Shown here piece after piece: positions 26,113-35,200 of a stretch of 64,000 bases of DNA. A model generated the notes under the pieces. The model ran no database searches and was not told where the DNA came from. It saw only the letters and a list, made by a program, of their open reading frames with translations. The translations under genes and the position numbers were made by a program. Each line of letters begins with the position of its first letter. The stretch's first letter is position 1. This DNA is from Verrucomicrobiota bacterium (GTDB lineage Bacteria; Verrucomicrobiota; Verrucomicrobiia; Verrucomicrobiales; Akkermansiaceae): the NCBI GenBank assembly GCA_004293445.1, contig RDYP01000003.1, positions 248,001 to 312,000 of the forward strand, read 5' to 3'.

Positions 26113-27012
26113 ATGATGAAGCGCATGTTCGTGGCGATTTGTTTCGGTTCTGTGCTTTCCGCTGCGGCGGAATGGCAGCCCTTGTGGTCGGGACAAGCGC
26201 CCGGTGCCAAGCGGCCTGCGGCGGGGAGCGAGACAATCGGCGAGGGTTCGCGTTACAGCGACATCGAAGTCCCGCAGTTTCAGGCGTACATCGCGCCGCA
26301 AGGCAAGCGGACGGGACAGGCGGTGGTCATTCTCCCGGGTGGAGGCTACGGCATCCTAGCGATGGAGCATGAGGGTCACGCCTATGCGAAATGGCTCAAC
26401 CAGCGGGGCATCAGTGCTTTCTTGGTGAAGTATCGGGTCAGCTCCAAGCCGGATTTCGGCTATCAATATCCGGTGCCTTTTCTCGATGCCCGTCGTGCGA
26501 TCCGCTGCGTCCGGGCGAGGGCGGCGGAATGGGGCATTGATCCGGGGAAACTTGGCGTGATGGGTTCATCCGCAGGGGGTCATCTGGCCAGCCTTTGCAC
26601 AACGCGGCACGCCGATACGTTTCCGGAGGAAGGCAAGGATGAGATCGATCGCCTGAGCTGCCGCCCGGATTTCTCGATCCTGATTTACCCGGTGATCTCG
26701 ATGGGGCCGCTGGCACATACGGGATCCCGGACCAATCTGTTAGGCTCGAAGCCATCGGCCGATTTGGTGGAGAGGTGTTCTACCGAGAAGCAGGTCGATT
26801 CGAGTACGCCGCCGGTTTTCCTGCTGAGCACGTCCGACGACGTGGTGGACTGCCGCAACAGCCTCGTGTTCGCGGGTGCCTGCAAGGCCGCGGGGGTGCC
26901 TTTGACCCTGCATGTGTTCGAGCGGGGCGGGCACGGTTATGGCATGAATGTCGGGGCCAAGGGTGAGCTCGCCGCATGGCCCGCTTTGTTGGAGGCGTGG
27001 CTGAAGCGCTGA
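26113..27012 (+). CDS. Secreted alpha/beta hydrolase (BD-FAE/acetyl-xylan-esterase type)
   Basis: About 299 residues beginning MMKRMFVAICFGSVLSAAAEW, a signal peptide. The oxyanion segment VVILPGGGYGILA, nucleophile elbow GVMGSSAGGHLAS (GxSxG), Asp region TSDDVVD and His in ERGGHGYGM form a complete triad. Likely substrate: acyl groups on plant or algal polysaccharide, given the adjacent GH43 gene. Codon 211 region carries a TTA Leu within a YCTAACAR motif (reverse complement at 26738-26743). Confidence 0.85.
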   Translation: MMKRMFVAICFGSVLSAAAEWQPLWSGQAPGAKRPAAGSETIGEGSRYSDIEVPQFQAYIAPQGKRTGQAVVILPGGGYGILAMEHEGHAYAKWLNQRGISAFLVKYRVSSKPDFGYQYPVPFLDARRAIRCVRARAAEWGIDPGKLGVMGSSAGGHLASLCTTRHADTFPEEGKDEIDRLSCRPDFSILIYPVISMGPLAHTGSRTNLLGSKPSADLVERCSTEKQVDSSTPPVFLLSTSDDVVDCRNSLVFAGACKAAGVPLTLHVFERGGHGYGMNVGAKGELAAWPALLEAWLKR

Positions 27013-27044
27013 TCGCTGCAACCGGGTAGCGGCGTGATTTCTCG

Positions 27045-28685
27045 CTAGGGGGCGGCGCGCCGTGGGCCGTCATGGTCTTGACGCAGGAAGTCGAAGTCCG
27101 CCACCCCATCGCCGCTGGCCGTGGAGAGGCGGTAGCTGAAGAGTCCGACTTTGGTGCCCTCGTACCAAAAACTGCGATAGGCCCGCCTGTGCGGACCGAG
27201 GGGGTGGAAGTCCTTGCCATCGAGGCTGTAGGAAAAGGTGCCTGTGGCGTCGTCACATTCGAGCCGCAGCCAAAGCAGGTTCTGATTGAGTGGCGGGCCA
27301 TCGATCCTCGGTCCCGGGCCTTTCGTCGCGTTGCCTTGGCCGAAGACGATTTGCCGCCGTCCCTTGTCGCAGGCGACGCCGATCCAGGTGTAGGCCTCGC
27401 CGAGGGTGCAGAGTCCGGCGCGTTGGCCATCGTCGATCCGTGAAGCATCGAGCTTCGTGGTGATGGTGCACGATTTCCCGCAGATGCGTTGGACGGCGGT
27501 GTTGCGGGCGAAGAGCAGGTGGTCTTCGTGAAAGGGGACGGCGATCGCGGGATACTGGGACCTGCCGCTGCGGGTGGCCAAGGGCCGTGCGCCGAGGCGT
27601 AGCCAGCCGGGGCGCGCGGTGAGCGACCAGTGGCGATCGTCGGGGTCGTGGTTCCACATCCACTGTCCGCCGAGAGCGCCGGGCGCGAACTCGTCGGAAT
27701 GCGTCGCGGGATCGATCGATGCCGGGGGCAGGTCCGGCTTTTTCGCGGGTCGAGCGATTCCGACCGGTTGCCCGATACCGTCGCCGTCGGGGTCTTCTCC
27801 GATCCATGGCCAGCCGTCTTTCCATCCCGCGGGCTGGAGGTAGAGGCGGCGGCCATAGGGTGACTCCATCCGGTAGTCGTGGTGGAGAAAGGCCCATTCG
27901 TCGCCTTTGACCGGCACGAGTGAACCCTGTGCGGCTTGGAGCTCGGTACTACGATCTTCGTAGATCAGCCGTGATTCGTAAGGGCCGTAGATCGACTTCG
28001 AGCGGTAGGCGAACTGCGCCTTGTCGGGTCCGGTGCGGGCGACGAGCAGGTGGTAGTAGCCGTCGCGTTTGATCATTTGCGGTCCCTTGGGCGCGATGTC
28101 GGAGATGAGGGTGACGCCTTTGTCGATGATGGCATCGAAGCTTTCGTTGAGGCGGAAGATCCTCAGCGGGCCCGGATTTCCGACCATCAGCAAGTAGGCC
28201 TTGCCGTCGTCGTCCCAGAAGGGGCAGGGGTCTTCATGGCTGCCGCCGATGTTTTCGCGGATGGGTTTTGGACTCGTCCACGGGCCTTCCGGATGGCTTG
28301 CGCTGCAGACGAATCCCCGGTAGCGCGAGCTCCAGTTGAAAAGATAGAAGCGGCCTTCGTGTTCGCCGATTTCGCCGTCCTGCGAGCCGGCCGAGTAGGC
28401 GAGGCCGGGTGAGGTGAAGTCGTCGTGCAGGCCGCCGAGTCGTTCGTAGATGCGGCCGACCTGGGACCAGTTGACGAGGTCGCGCGACTTCAGGAGGGGC
28501 ATGCCCATGAAATGGTGGGTCGCGGCGGTCAGGTAGTAGTGGTCGCCGTGGCGGATGACGCAGGGGTTGTTGTAGTCCATCCACAGCACCGGATTGCGGT
28601 AGGTCCCATCGCCCTGGTCGCCCCAGGGTGTGGCGGCGGCTGGCAGCGCGAGGGCGGCGAGCAGGAGGGCGGTGGCGGGTGACAT
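27045..28685 (-). CDS. Secreted glycoside hydrolase family 43-type enzyme with C-terminal beta-sandwich
   Basis: A 546-residue protein with signal peptide MSPATALLLAALALPAAA. The five-bladed propeller part carries GH43 marks: YRNPVLWMDYNNPCVIRHGDHYYLTA (general base Asp), HEDPCPFWDDDGKAYL and GPQMIKRDGYYHLL. From about residue 330 a concanavalin-like C-terminal domain follows (GQWMWNHDPDDRHWSL...CDDATGTFSYSLDGKDF), as in GH43 xylosidase/arabinofuranosidase proteins. ATG at 28685 gives the signal peptide; a longer frame to 28736 does not. It converges on the esterase gene. Confidence 0.88.
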   Translation of the reverse strand: MSPATALLLAALALPAAATPWGDQGDGTYRNPVLWMDYNNPCVIRHGDHYYLTAATHHFMGMPLLKSRDLVNWSQVGRIYERLGGLHDDFTSPGLAYSAGSQDGEIGEHEGRFYLFNWSSRYRGFVCSASHPEGPWTSPKPIRENIGGSHEDPCPFWDDDGKAYLLMVGNPGPLRIFRLNESFDAIIDKGVTLISDIAPKGPQMIKRDGYYHLLVARTGPDKAQFAYRSKSIYGPYESRLIYEDRSTELQAAQGSLVPVKGDEWAFLHHDYRMESPYGRRLYLQPAGWKDGWPWIGEDPDGDGIGQPVGIARPAKKPDLPPASIDPATHSDEFAPGALGGQWMWNHDPDDRHWSLTARPGWLRLGARPLATRSGRSQYPAIAVPFHEDHLLFARNTAVQRICGKSCTITTKLDASRIDDGQRAGLCTLGEAYTWIGVACDKGRRQIVFGQGNATKGPGPRIDGPPLNQNLLWLRLECDDATGTFSYSLDGKDFHPLGPHRRAYRSFWYEGTKVGLFSYRLSTASGDGVADFDFLRQDHDGPRRAAP

Positions 28686-28778
28686 CACTGCGGGATTACG
28701 CGAGAAGGAAGGAAAGCCCAAGCCGGATCGTGACATGTGGCAGGCGAGTGTGGCGATGCTGCAACATTCGTGCTTTAA

Positions 28779-29777
28779 ATGACGTTTTCCATGGCGATGT
28801 TATCCTGTCGAATTGCGATTGTATCGTTCGCTTTCCTTTGTGTTCCCGTCGCGTGGGGAGGACCGGAGGAAGAATGGGCCTTCACGGTTGCGGCGGAGTG
28901 CCGGGATTTGGTGCATCCGCAGCGTCGGGCCCCTGAGGACTGGCGGCAGCGGAGCGGCGCGGTCACGCTCAATGCGGAGTGGGAGAAGGATCGGAGCAAA
29001 TCGTGGTACATTGAGCTTCAGCGGGAAGGCGCTCGCTGGGTCGAGGCCGGGCTGGCGCACGGCGATCGCGAGGGCATGGGCTGGGGGCTGCGGCAGCTCG
29101 CTTGGGGATTCCGCCAGATGAAAGAGGACGGTTCTTTCGATTGCGACGATCGCTTTCACAGCGCGAGTTTCCTGGTGGAAGCGGCGGCGCGCTCGATCCT
29201 GCTGATCGAAAGTTCGCCGCATGCCGATGCCTTTCGTGCCGAACTCGCATCGCTCAAGCCGCCGCTACTGACCTGTGCGCGCTGGATGGCTTCGCCCGTG
29301 AACTTTCGAGCCGCGGAGCAGCAGCGGATTTACACGCATCGGCGATTTCTGTTAGGCTGTGCCTTTCTGCAATGTTCGCGCCTTCATGATGATGCGGTCC
29401 TGCGGCGAACGGCGGAGTATTTCATCGAGGACGGCCTGCGCTTGCAGCGTGCGGACGGGGCTTTTCCTGAAAAAGGCGGGCATGACAGCAGTTACCACGC
29501 GGTGTCCTTGATTTATCTCCAGCGCTTGTTGCGGATCGCTCCGGCGGAGCAACGTCAGCCGTCGTGGGATGCTGCGCTCCGGCGCGGGACGGAGTGGATG
29601 CTAAGCCGGATCGATGCCGAGGGAGTTGTCAGCGTGCGGGGTAATACCCGAACGGGTGCCGGGCAGGAGACGGGGCGTGGCGGCAAAGTGAAAGAGATCA
29701 ATCGCCGTGAGGTGGCGCTCGCTTTGATCGGTGTGGGCCGTCACGAGTTGGCCGCGAAAGTCCTCACCGCACCCTAG
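28779..29777 (+). CDS. Secreted alpha/alpha-toroid-like protein, possible polysaccharide lyase or hydrolase
   Basis: A 332-residue protein with a signal peptide (MAMLSCRIAIVSFAFLCVPVAWG). The mature part is helical with HSASFLVEAAARSILLIE, YTHRRFLLGCAFLQCSRL, PEKGGHDSSYHAVSLIYLQRLL and a C-terminal RREVALALIGVGRHEL, a pattern of paired helices as in alginate-lyase/heparinase toroids. The His-Asp-Ser-Ser-Tyr-His cluster is a candidate catalytic patch. Exact family not recognised. It diverges from the GH43 gene with a gap of about 90 bases, so the two may be co-regulated. Confidence 0.65.
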   Translation: MTFSMAMLSCRIAIVSFAFLCVPVAWGGPEEEWAFTVAAECRDLVHPQRRAPEDWRQRSGAVTLNAEWEKDRSKSWYIELQREGARWVEAGLAHGDREGMGWGLRQLAWGFRQMKEDGSFDCDDRFHSASFLVEAAARSILLIESSPHADAFRAELASLKPPLLTCARWMASPVNFRAAEQQRIYTHRRFLLGCAFLQCSRLHDDAVLRRTAEYFIEDGLRLQRADGAFPEKGGHDSSYHAVSLIYLQRLLRIAPAEQRQPSWDAALRRGTEWMLSRIDAEGVVSVRGNTRTGAGQETGRGGKVKEINRREVALALIGVGRHELAAKVLTAP

Positions 29778-29790
29778 CGGGGGGCGCATT

Positions 29791-30552
29791 TCATTGCCCG
29801 CGCGGCCTGTAGAACACCTGCCACAGCACGAGGCCGTGGGCGGGGGCGTTGCTGCCGGTCGTGCGGCGGTCGTGGCTCGCGAGCATTTCCAGCACCTGTC
29901 CGGCCGGGCAACGTCCTTCGCCGACTTGGACGAGGGTTCCGACGATGCCGCGGCACATTTTGTAGAGGAAGCCGCTGGCTTCGATGCGGAAGGTGATTTC
30001 CGCGCCGCGGCGGACGATCTCGCAGCGGTTGACGGTGCGCAGGGGGGCGCCGAGCCGTCCGTCGCGTTTGGTGGTGAAGGCTCGGAAGTCGTGCGTCCCG
30101 ACGAAATGGACGGCGGCGGATCTCATCGCGGCGAGATCGAGCAAACGTGGCACATGCCAGGCGCGGTGGCGTGCCAGCGGGTCCATCGCCGGGTGGTTCC
30201 AAATGCTGTAACGGTATTCCTTGGCGGTGGCGTCGAAGCGGGCGTGGAAGCTCGCCGGGGCTCGGGTGGCGGCGATGACGCGGACATCGTCGGGCAGGCC
30301 GGCATTGATCGCCAGCGCGAGCTGCCGTGCGGGGATCCGTGACTCGGTGCAGGGGACTTCGAAATGCGTGACGAGGCCCCGTGCGTGGACGCCGGTATCG
30401 GTGCGGCTGGAGCTCGTCAGCCGGGGTGCGCTGGGGAAGAGCCGCGCCAGTGCGCTTTCGATCTGATCCGCCACGCCGCGTCCGCTATTCTGCGATTGCC
30501 ATCCGTGGTAGGCGGTTCCGTCGTAGGCGAGGGTGAGCTTGAATTTCCGCAT
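29791..30552 (-). CDS. truA: tRNA pseudouridine(38-40) synthase
   Basis: A 253-residue protein. It begins MRKFKLTLAYDGTAYHGWQSQ, the TruA N-terminus. The catalytic Asp lies in SSRTDTGVHARG. The ATAKEYRYSIWNHP and FLYKMCRGIVGTLVQVGEG blocks are standard. Length fits the family. The stop lies 14 bases from that of the converging secreted protein gene. Confidence 0.95.
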   Translation of the reverse strand: MRKFKLTLAYDGTAYHGWQSQNSGRGVADQIESALARLFPSAPRLTSSSRTDTGVHARGLVTHFEVPCTESRIPARQLALAINAGLPDDVRVIAATRAPASFHARFDATAKEYRYSIWNHPAMDPLARHRAWHVPRLLDLAAMRSAAVHFVGTHDFRAFTTKRDGRLGAPLRTVNRCEIVRRGAEITFRIEASGFLYKMCRGIVGTLVQVGEGRCPAGQVLEMLASHDRRTTGSNAPAHGLVLWQVFYRPRGQ

Positions 30553-30685
30553 GAGCGCCGCCTTTCAAAGCAGAGTCGTTGGCCGGTGAGCAGTCCGAAA
30601 TGCTCGTCAGTCGTTCGGCCTTCCCCTTTGACAATCCAAGCCCCCCCGCCCACGCTCCGCGCGAACTCCCACAGCACTTCCAATC

Positions 30686-32068
30686 ATGGCCTACGATCTC
30701 ATCGTCATCGGCGGCGGCCCCGCCGGATACGTCGCCGCAATCCGCGCCGCCCAACTCGGCAAAAAAGTCGCCTGCGTCGAGGCCGAGCGCGCCGGCGGCA
30801 CCTGTCTCAACTGGGGTTGCATCCCGACCAAGGCGCTGCTGAAAAACGCCGAGATCTATCACACGCTCAGCCACCGTGCGGCGGAGTTCGGCTTTTCTTT
30901 CGACAACCTGTCCTACGATTGGTCCGCCGTGGTGGGTCGCTCGCGCAAGGTCGCCGATCGTCTGGCTGGCGGCATCGAGTTCCTTTTCAAGAAGAACAAG
31001 GTCGATTACGTCCGCGGACACGGCGCGATCGTCGCTCCCGGCAAGGTCGAAGTCACGGCTGCCGACGGCACCAAGAGCTCGGCCGAAGCCGCACACATCA
31101 TCATTTCCACCGGTGCCAAGTCCCGTCCGCTGCCACCTTTGCCCTTCAATGGCAAGAGCGTCATCAGCTCGCGCGAGGCCATGGTCCTGCCGAAGCAGCC
31201 GGCCAGCATGATCATCATCGGTGCTGGCGCGATCGGTGCGGAGTTCGCCTACATCTACAATGCCTATGGCACCAAGGTGACCGTGGTGGAAATGGCCCCG
31301 CGCATGCTGCCGGTGGAAGATGATGAGATCGGCGATGCGTTGGAGAAGTCCTTCACCAAGCAAGGCATTCGATGCCTGGTGAACACCCGCATTTCGAAGA
31401 CCGAGGACAAGGGCGACCGCGTCGAAGTCACCGTCGAGGGGCCGAAGGAAAACGGCGTGCTGTCGGCCGAGGTCGTGCTCGTGGCGATCGGTGTCCAGCC
31501 GGTCCTGCCCGGTGGACTGCAGCCGGAGCTCACCGAGCGCGGCTTCGTCAAGGTCGGCGATCGCTACGAGACCTCGATCCCCGGCGTTTACGCGATCGGC
31601 GACGTCAGCGGCCCGCCGCTGCTTGCGCACACCGCGTCGTTCGAAGCCATCCAGTGCGTCGAAGGCCTCTACGTCGACGGCCACAAGGTGCGCAAGGTCA
31701 CGAATTTCCCCGGCTGCACTTACTGCCACCCTCAGGTTGCCTCGGTCGGCAAGACGGAGCGTGCGCTGAAGGAAGAGGGTGTCGAATACACCGTCGGCAA
31801 GATCCCCTTTATGGCGATCGGCAAAGCCATCGCCGCTGGCGAGCCGGACGGCTTTGCCAAGCTGCTCTACGGCAAGCAGCACGGCGAGCTGCTCGGCGCG
31901 CACATCATCGGCGACAACGCTACCGAACTCATCGCCGAGATGGGCCTGGCACTCGATCAGGAACTGACGGCCGAGGAGATCCACTCGACCATCCACGCTC
32001 ACCCGACGATGAGCGAGGTGATTCACGAAGCGACCCTCGCCGCCGAGGGCCACGCGATCCACTTCTGA
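30686..32068 (+). CDS. lpd: Dihydrolipoyl dehydrogenase
   Basis: The 460-residue E3 flavoprotein of 2-oxoacid dehydrogenase complexes. FAD site VIGGGPAGYVAAIRAAQLG, redox disulphide GGTCLNWGCIPTKALL, NAD site IIIGAGAIGAEFAYIYN, second FAD contact GVYAIGDVSG, and catalytic HAHPTMSE near the C-terminus are all intact. It is a single gene here, with no E1/E2 genes beside it, and is followed by a clear terminator at 32089-32123. Confidence 0.95.
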   Translation: MAYDLIVIGGGPAGYVAAIRAAQLGKKVACVEAERAGGTCLNWGCIPTKALLKNAEIYHTLSHRAAEFGFSFDNLSYDWSAVVGRSRKVADRLAGGIEFLFKKNKVDYVRGHGAIVAPGKVEVTAADGTKSSAEAAHIIISTGAKSRPLPPLPFNGKSVISSREAMVLPKQPASMIIIGAGAIGAEFAYIYNAYGTKVTVVEMAPRMLPVEDDEIGDALEKSFTKQGIRCLVNTRISKTEDKGDRVEVTVEGPKENGVLSAEVVLVAIGVQPVLPGGLQPELTERGFVKVGDRYETSIPGVYAIGDVSGPPLLAHTASFEAIQCVEGLYVDGHKVRKVTNFPGCTYCHPQVASVGKTERALKEEGVEYTVGKIPFMAIGKAIAAGEPDGFAKLLYGKQHGELLGAHIIGDNATELIAEMGLALDQELTAEEIHSTIHAHPTMSEVIHEATLAAEGHAIHF

Positions 32069-32088
32069 GCGGAGTCCGCTCCACGATC

Positions 32089-32123
32089 AGGCCGCCCCGG
32101 TATCCCGCGGGCGGCCTTTTTTT
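32089..32123 (+). terminator. Rho-independent terminator after lpd
   Basis: The stem AGGCCGCCC (32089-32097) pairs with GGGCGGCCT (32109-32117), with an 11-base loop and a run of seven T. It starts 20 bases past the lpd stop. The following 166 bases to the end of uvrA hold no supportable gene. Confidence 0.85.
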
Positions 32124-32289
32124 CGAATCCCGCGCTGTCAGGGCATTCCCCGCACGAGCAGGTGGAGACTCGGATTTCCTGGGCAGTGTTCGAACTCAAA
32201 TGGGCGGATCCCTGTGATCGTTTTGCGAGCGATGCTCCCAATTTGAACCATTTTGTTTGCTGAAGCGGGTGGCATCATCGATCCGCCTG

Positions 32290-35200
32290 CTAGAGGGTTC
32301 GTGATCCGCCGAGCGCGGTGGCGAGGAAGGGGGCCGTCCTGGATTTCTTCGATTTGGCGACGAGTTCGGGCGGGCCTTGGGCGATGATCTCGCCGCCGCC
32401 GTCGCCTGCTTCGGGGCCGAGGTCGAGGATCCAATCGGCCTCGGCGGCGACGGCCATGTGGTGCTCGATCACGATGACCGTGTGGCCCTCATCGACGAGG
32501 CGGTGTAGGACATCGATCAGGCGCTTCACGTCTTCGAGGTGGAGGCCGACGGTGGGTTCTTCGATGAGGTAGAGGTTGGTGCGGCTGAGCGTTTTGAGGT
32601 TCTTCGCGGAGACTCGGCCCTTGGTGAGTTCGGTGACCAGTTTGATGCGCTGGGCTTCGCCGCCGGAGAGGGTGGGCGAGGGCTGGCCGAGTTGGAGGTA
32701 ACCGAGGCCGGTATCGGCGAGGAGTTGCAGCGGCGCGGCGATGCGCGGCTGGGACTCGAAGAAGGCGGCGGCTTGTTCGATGGTCATGCGCAGGACCTCG
32801 CCGATGTTCTTTTCGCGGAAGCGGACTTCGAGAGTGGCGGGGTTGTAGCGCATTTCAGCGCAGGCCTCGCAGGGGACCCAGGTGCTGGGCAGGAAATCCA
32901 TCTCGAGCTTCACCCGGCCATTGCCCTCGCAGACCGGGCAGCGTCCGTCGCCGGTGTTGAAGGAAAAGCGCGAGGCTTCGTAGCCACGGACGCGGGCGTC
33001 GGGGAGCTGGGCGAAGAGCTTGCGGATGTCGTCGAAGATTTTGACATAGGTCGCCGGGCAGGAGCGCGAGGTTTTGCCGATGGGGGACTGGTCGACTTCG
33101 TAGGTGGATTGGATTTTATCGAAGCCCGTCGCCTTGCTCCACGGGCGATTCCGGACAGTCGATTTCCGGTTGGCGGAAGTGCGGGCGGCGTCGGCGATGG
33201 CGGCGTGCATCAGGGTGGATTTCCCGGAGCCGGAGATGCCTGTTAGAACCGTGAGCCGGCTGAGGGGGATGGCGGCGGTGACGGACTTCAGGTTGTTTGC
33301 GACACAGCCGCTGACGGTGGCGAAGGGGTGGTCCTTCTTCACCGCACGGCGGCTGCCGCGCATGGGGTGGACGATGGGGTTGGCGAGGGCGCGGTAGGTG
33401 GGGGAGTTTTGAACATCGAACATCGAACGCCGAACATCGAATGTCGAAGTTTTGGAGGCCTTGCTGCCTTTCTTTGGCACTTGGTCCTTCGCACTTGGAA
33501 CTTCTGGCGGCGGACCCTGATACACCACTTCGCCACCGAGCCGTCCCGCCCCCGGGCCGAGGTCGATCAGGTGGTCGGCGCGGGCGATGGTGTCTTCATC
33601 GTGCTCGACGACGATGAGACTGTTGCCGCGGTCGCGGAGGGCGACGAGGGTTTCCAACAAGGCGGCATTGTCGCGCGGGTGGAGGCCGATGGTGGGTTCG
33701 TCGAGGACGTAGAGGACGCCGCGCAGATTGCTTCCGAGCTGTGCGGCGAGGCGGATGCGTTGGCTTTCGCCGCCGCTGAGAGTGCGCGCGGAGCGGTCGA
33801 GCTGGAGATAGCCGAGGCCGACTTCGCTGAGGAAGCGGAGGCGCTGGCGGATCTCGGGCAGGATGTCGCGGGCGATGAGTTGGGCGCGATCTCCGTCGAG
33901 TGTCAGGGCCTGGAAATGGGTGGTAGCTTGTTGGACGGAAAGGTGGGAGAGCTCTGCAATGGAGGGGGCGTCGTTTGCTGCTGCTTGTTGTAATGGGCGG
34001 GCCGCCCGTTCCCCTCTTGGGTTGTTGTTTCTTCTTGGTGTTTGGAGGCGGACGGCGCGGGCTTCGGGGTTGAGGCGGGCACCTTGGCAGCTGGGGCATT
34101 CGACAAGCTCATCGTCGTCCATCCGCTCGATTTTGCGGTCGGCGTCCATCTCGGCTTCGAGCACGGATTCGAAGCGCGAGGTGTCGATGTGGAAGCGCTG
34201 TTTCGGAACCATTCCGTGGCCGCGGCAGTGGGTGCACCAGCCGTGGGGCGAGTTGAAGGAAAAGAGGCGGGGGTCGAGCTCCTCGAAGGACTTCTGGCAG
34301 CACGGGCAGCTCGCGTCGCTGGAGAGCAGGATGAATTTCTTGTCCGGGGTGAAGAGCTTGAGAACGCCTTTGCCGATATCGAGAGCCTTGGAGATGGTGG
34401 ATGGAACGATTTGATCCCCTGCGTGCGAGCCGCCTGCGCCTCTCTTGGAGGCGCTTGCCTGGCTCTCCCAGACGACCACGTCGATGTCGTGTTCTTTGAA
34501 GCGTTCCAAGCGGGTGAAGCCTTCGGCCTCGCGGAACTGCTTGTTGACGAGAAGTTTGGAATAGCCCTGCTTGAGTGCCCATTCGGCGACTTCGCTGTGG
34601 TAGCCTTTCCGGCCGCGGATGACGGGGGCGAGGATCGAGACCGGGCCTTTTTGGAGGAGTTCGCGGATGCGGTTTTCGATGGCCGCGAGCGATTGCTTTT
34701 CCACCGGCACTTGGCAATCGGGGCAGTAGCGGGTGCCGAGCTTCGCGTAGAGGAGGCGGATGAAATTCCACAACTCGGTGACGGTGGCGACGGTGGACTT
34801 CATGCCGCCTTGCGAGACGCGTTGCTCGATGGCGACGGTCGGGGGGAGGCCGGCGAGGGAGTCGAGCTCGGGTTTTTCGAGCTGCTCGGCGAATTGCCGC
34901 GCGTAGGCGGACATCGAGTCTAGGAAGCGGCGCTGGCCTTCGGCGAAGAGGATGTCGAAGGCGAGAGTGGATTTGCCCGAGCCGCTCAGACCGGAGACGA
35001 CGACGAAGCGGTCGCGCGGGATGTCGAGGGAGATGTTCTTGAGGTTGTGCTCGCGGGCTCCGCGGAGGGAGATGCTGGACGGTGGCTGCGCGACGATAGG
35101 TGCGGGAGTTTTGCGGTGAGTGGTGGGCGAGGTGTCCGGGTGCAGAGCGGGTTTGAGGAAGCGTGCGGTCTCGGTTTCGAGGGTGGCGATGTGTTCGGGT

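Noticed and set aside
30485-32062. Long leftward open frame opposite lpd
   Set aside because: Antisense shadow of a complete dihydrolipoyl dehydrogenase.
33411-33514. CRISPR-like array from the GAACATCGA and TTGGCACTT repeats
   Set aside because: The units are short, contiguous and without spacers, and they are translated in frame within uvrA.
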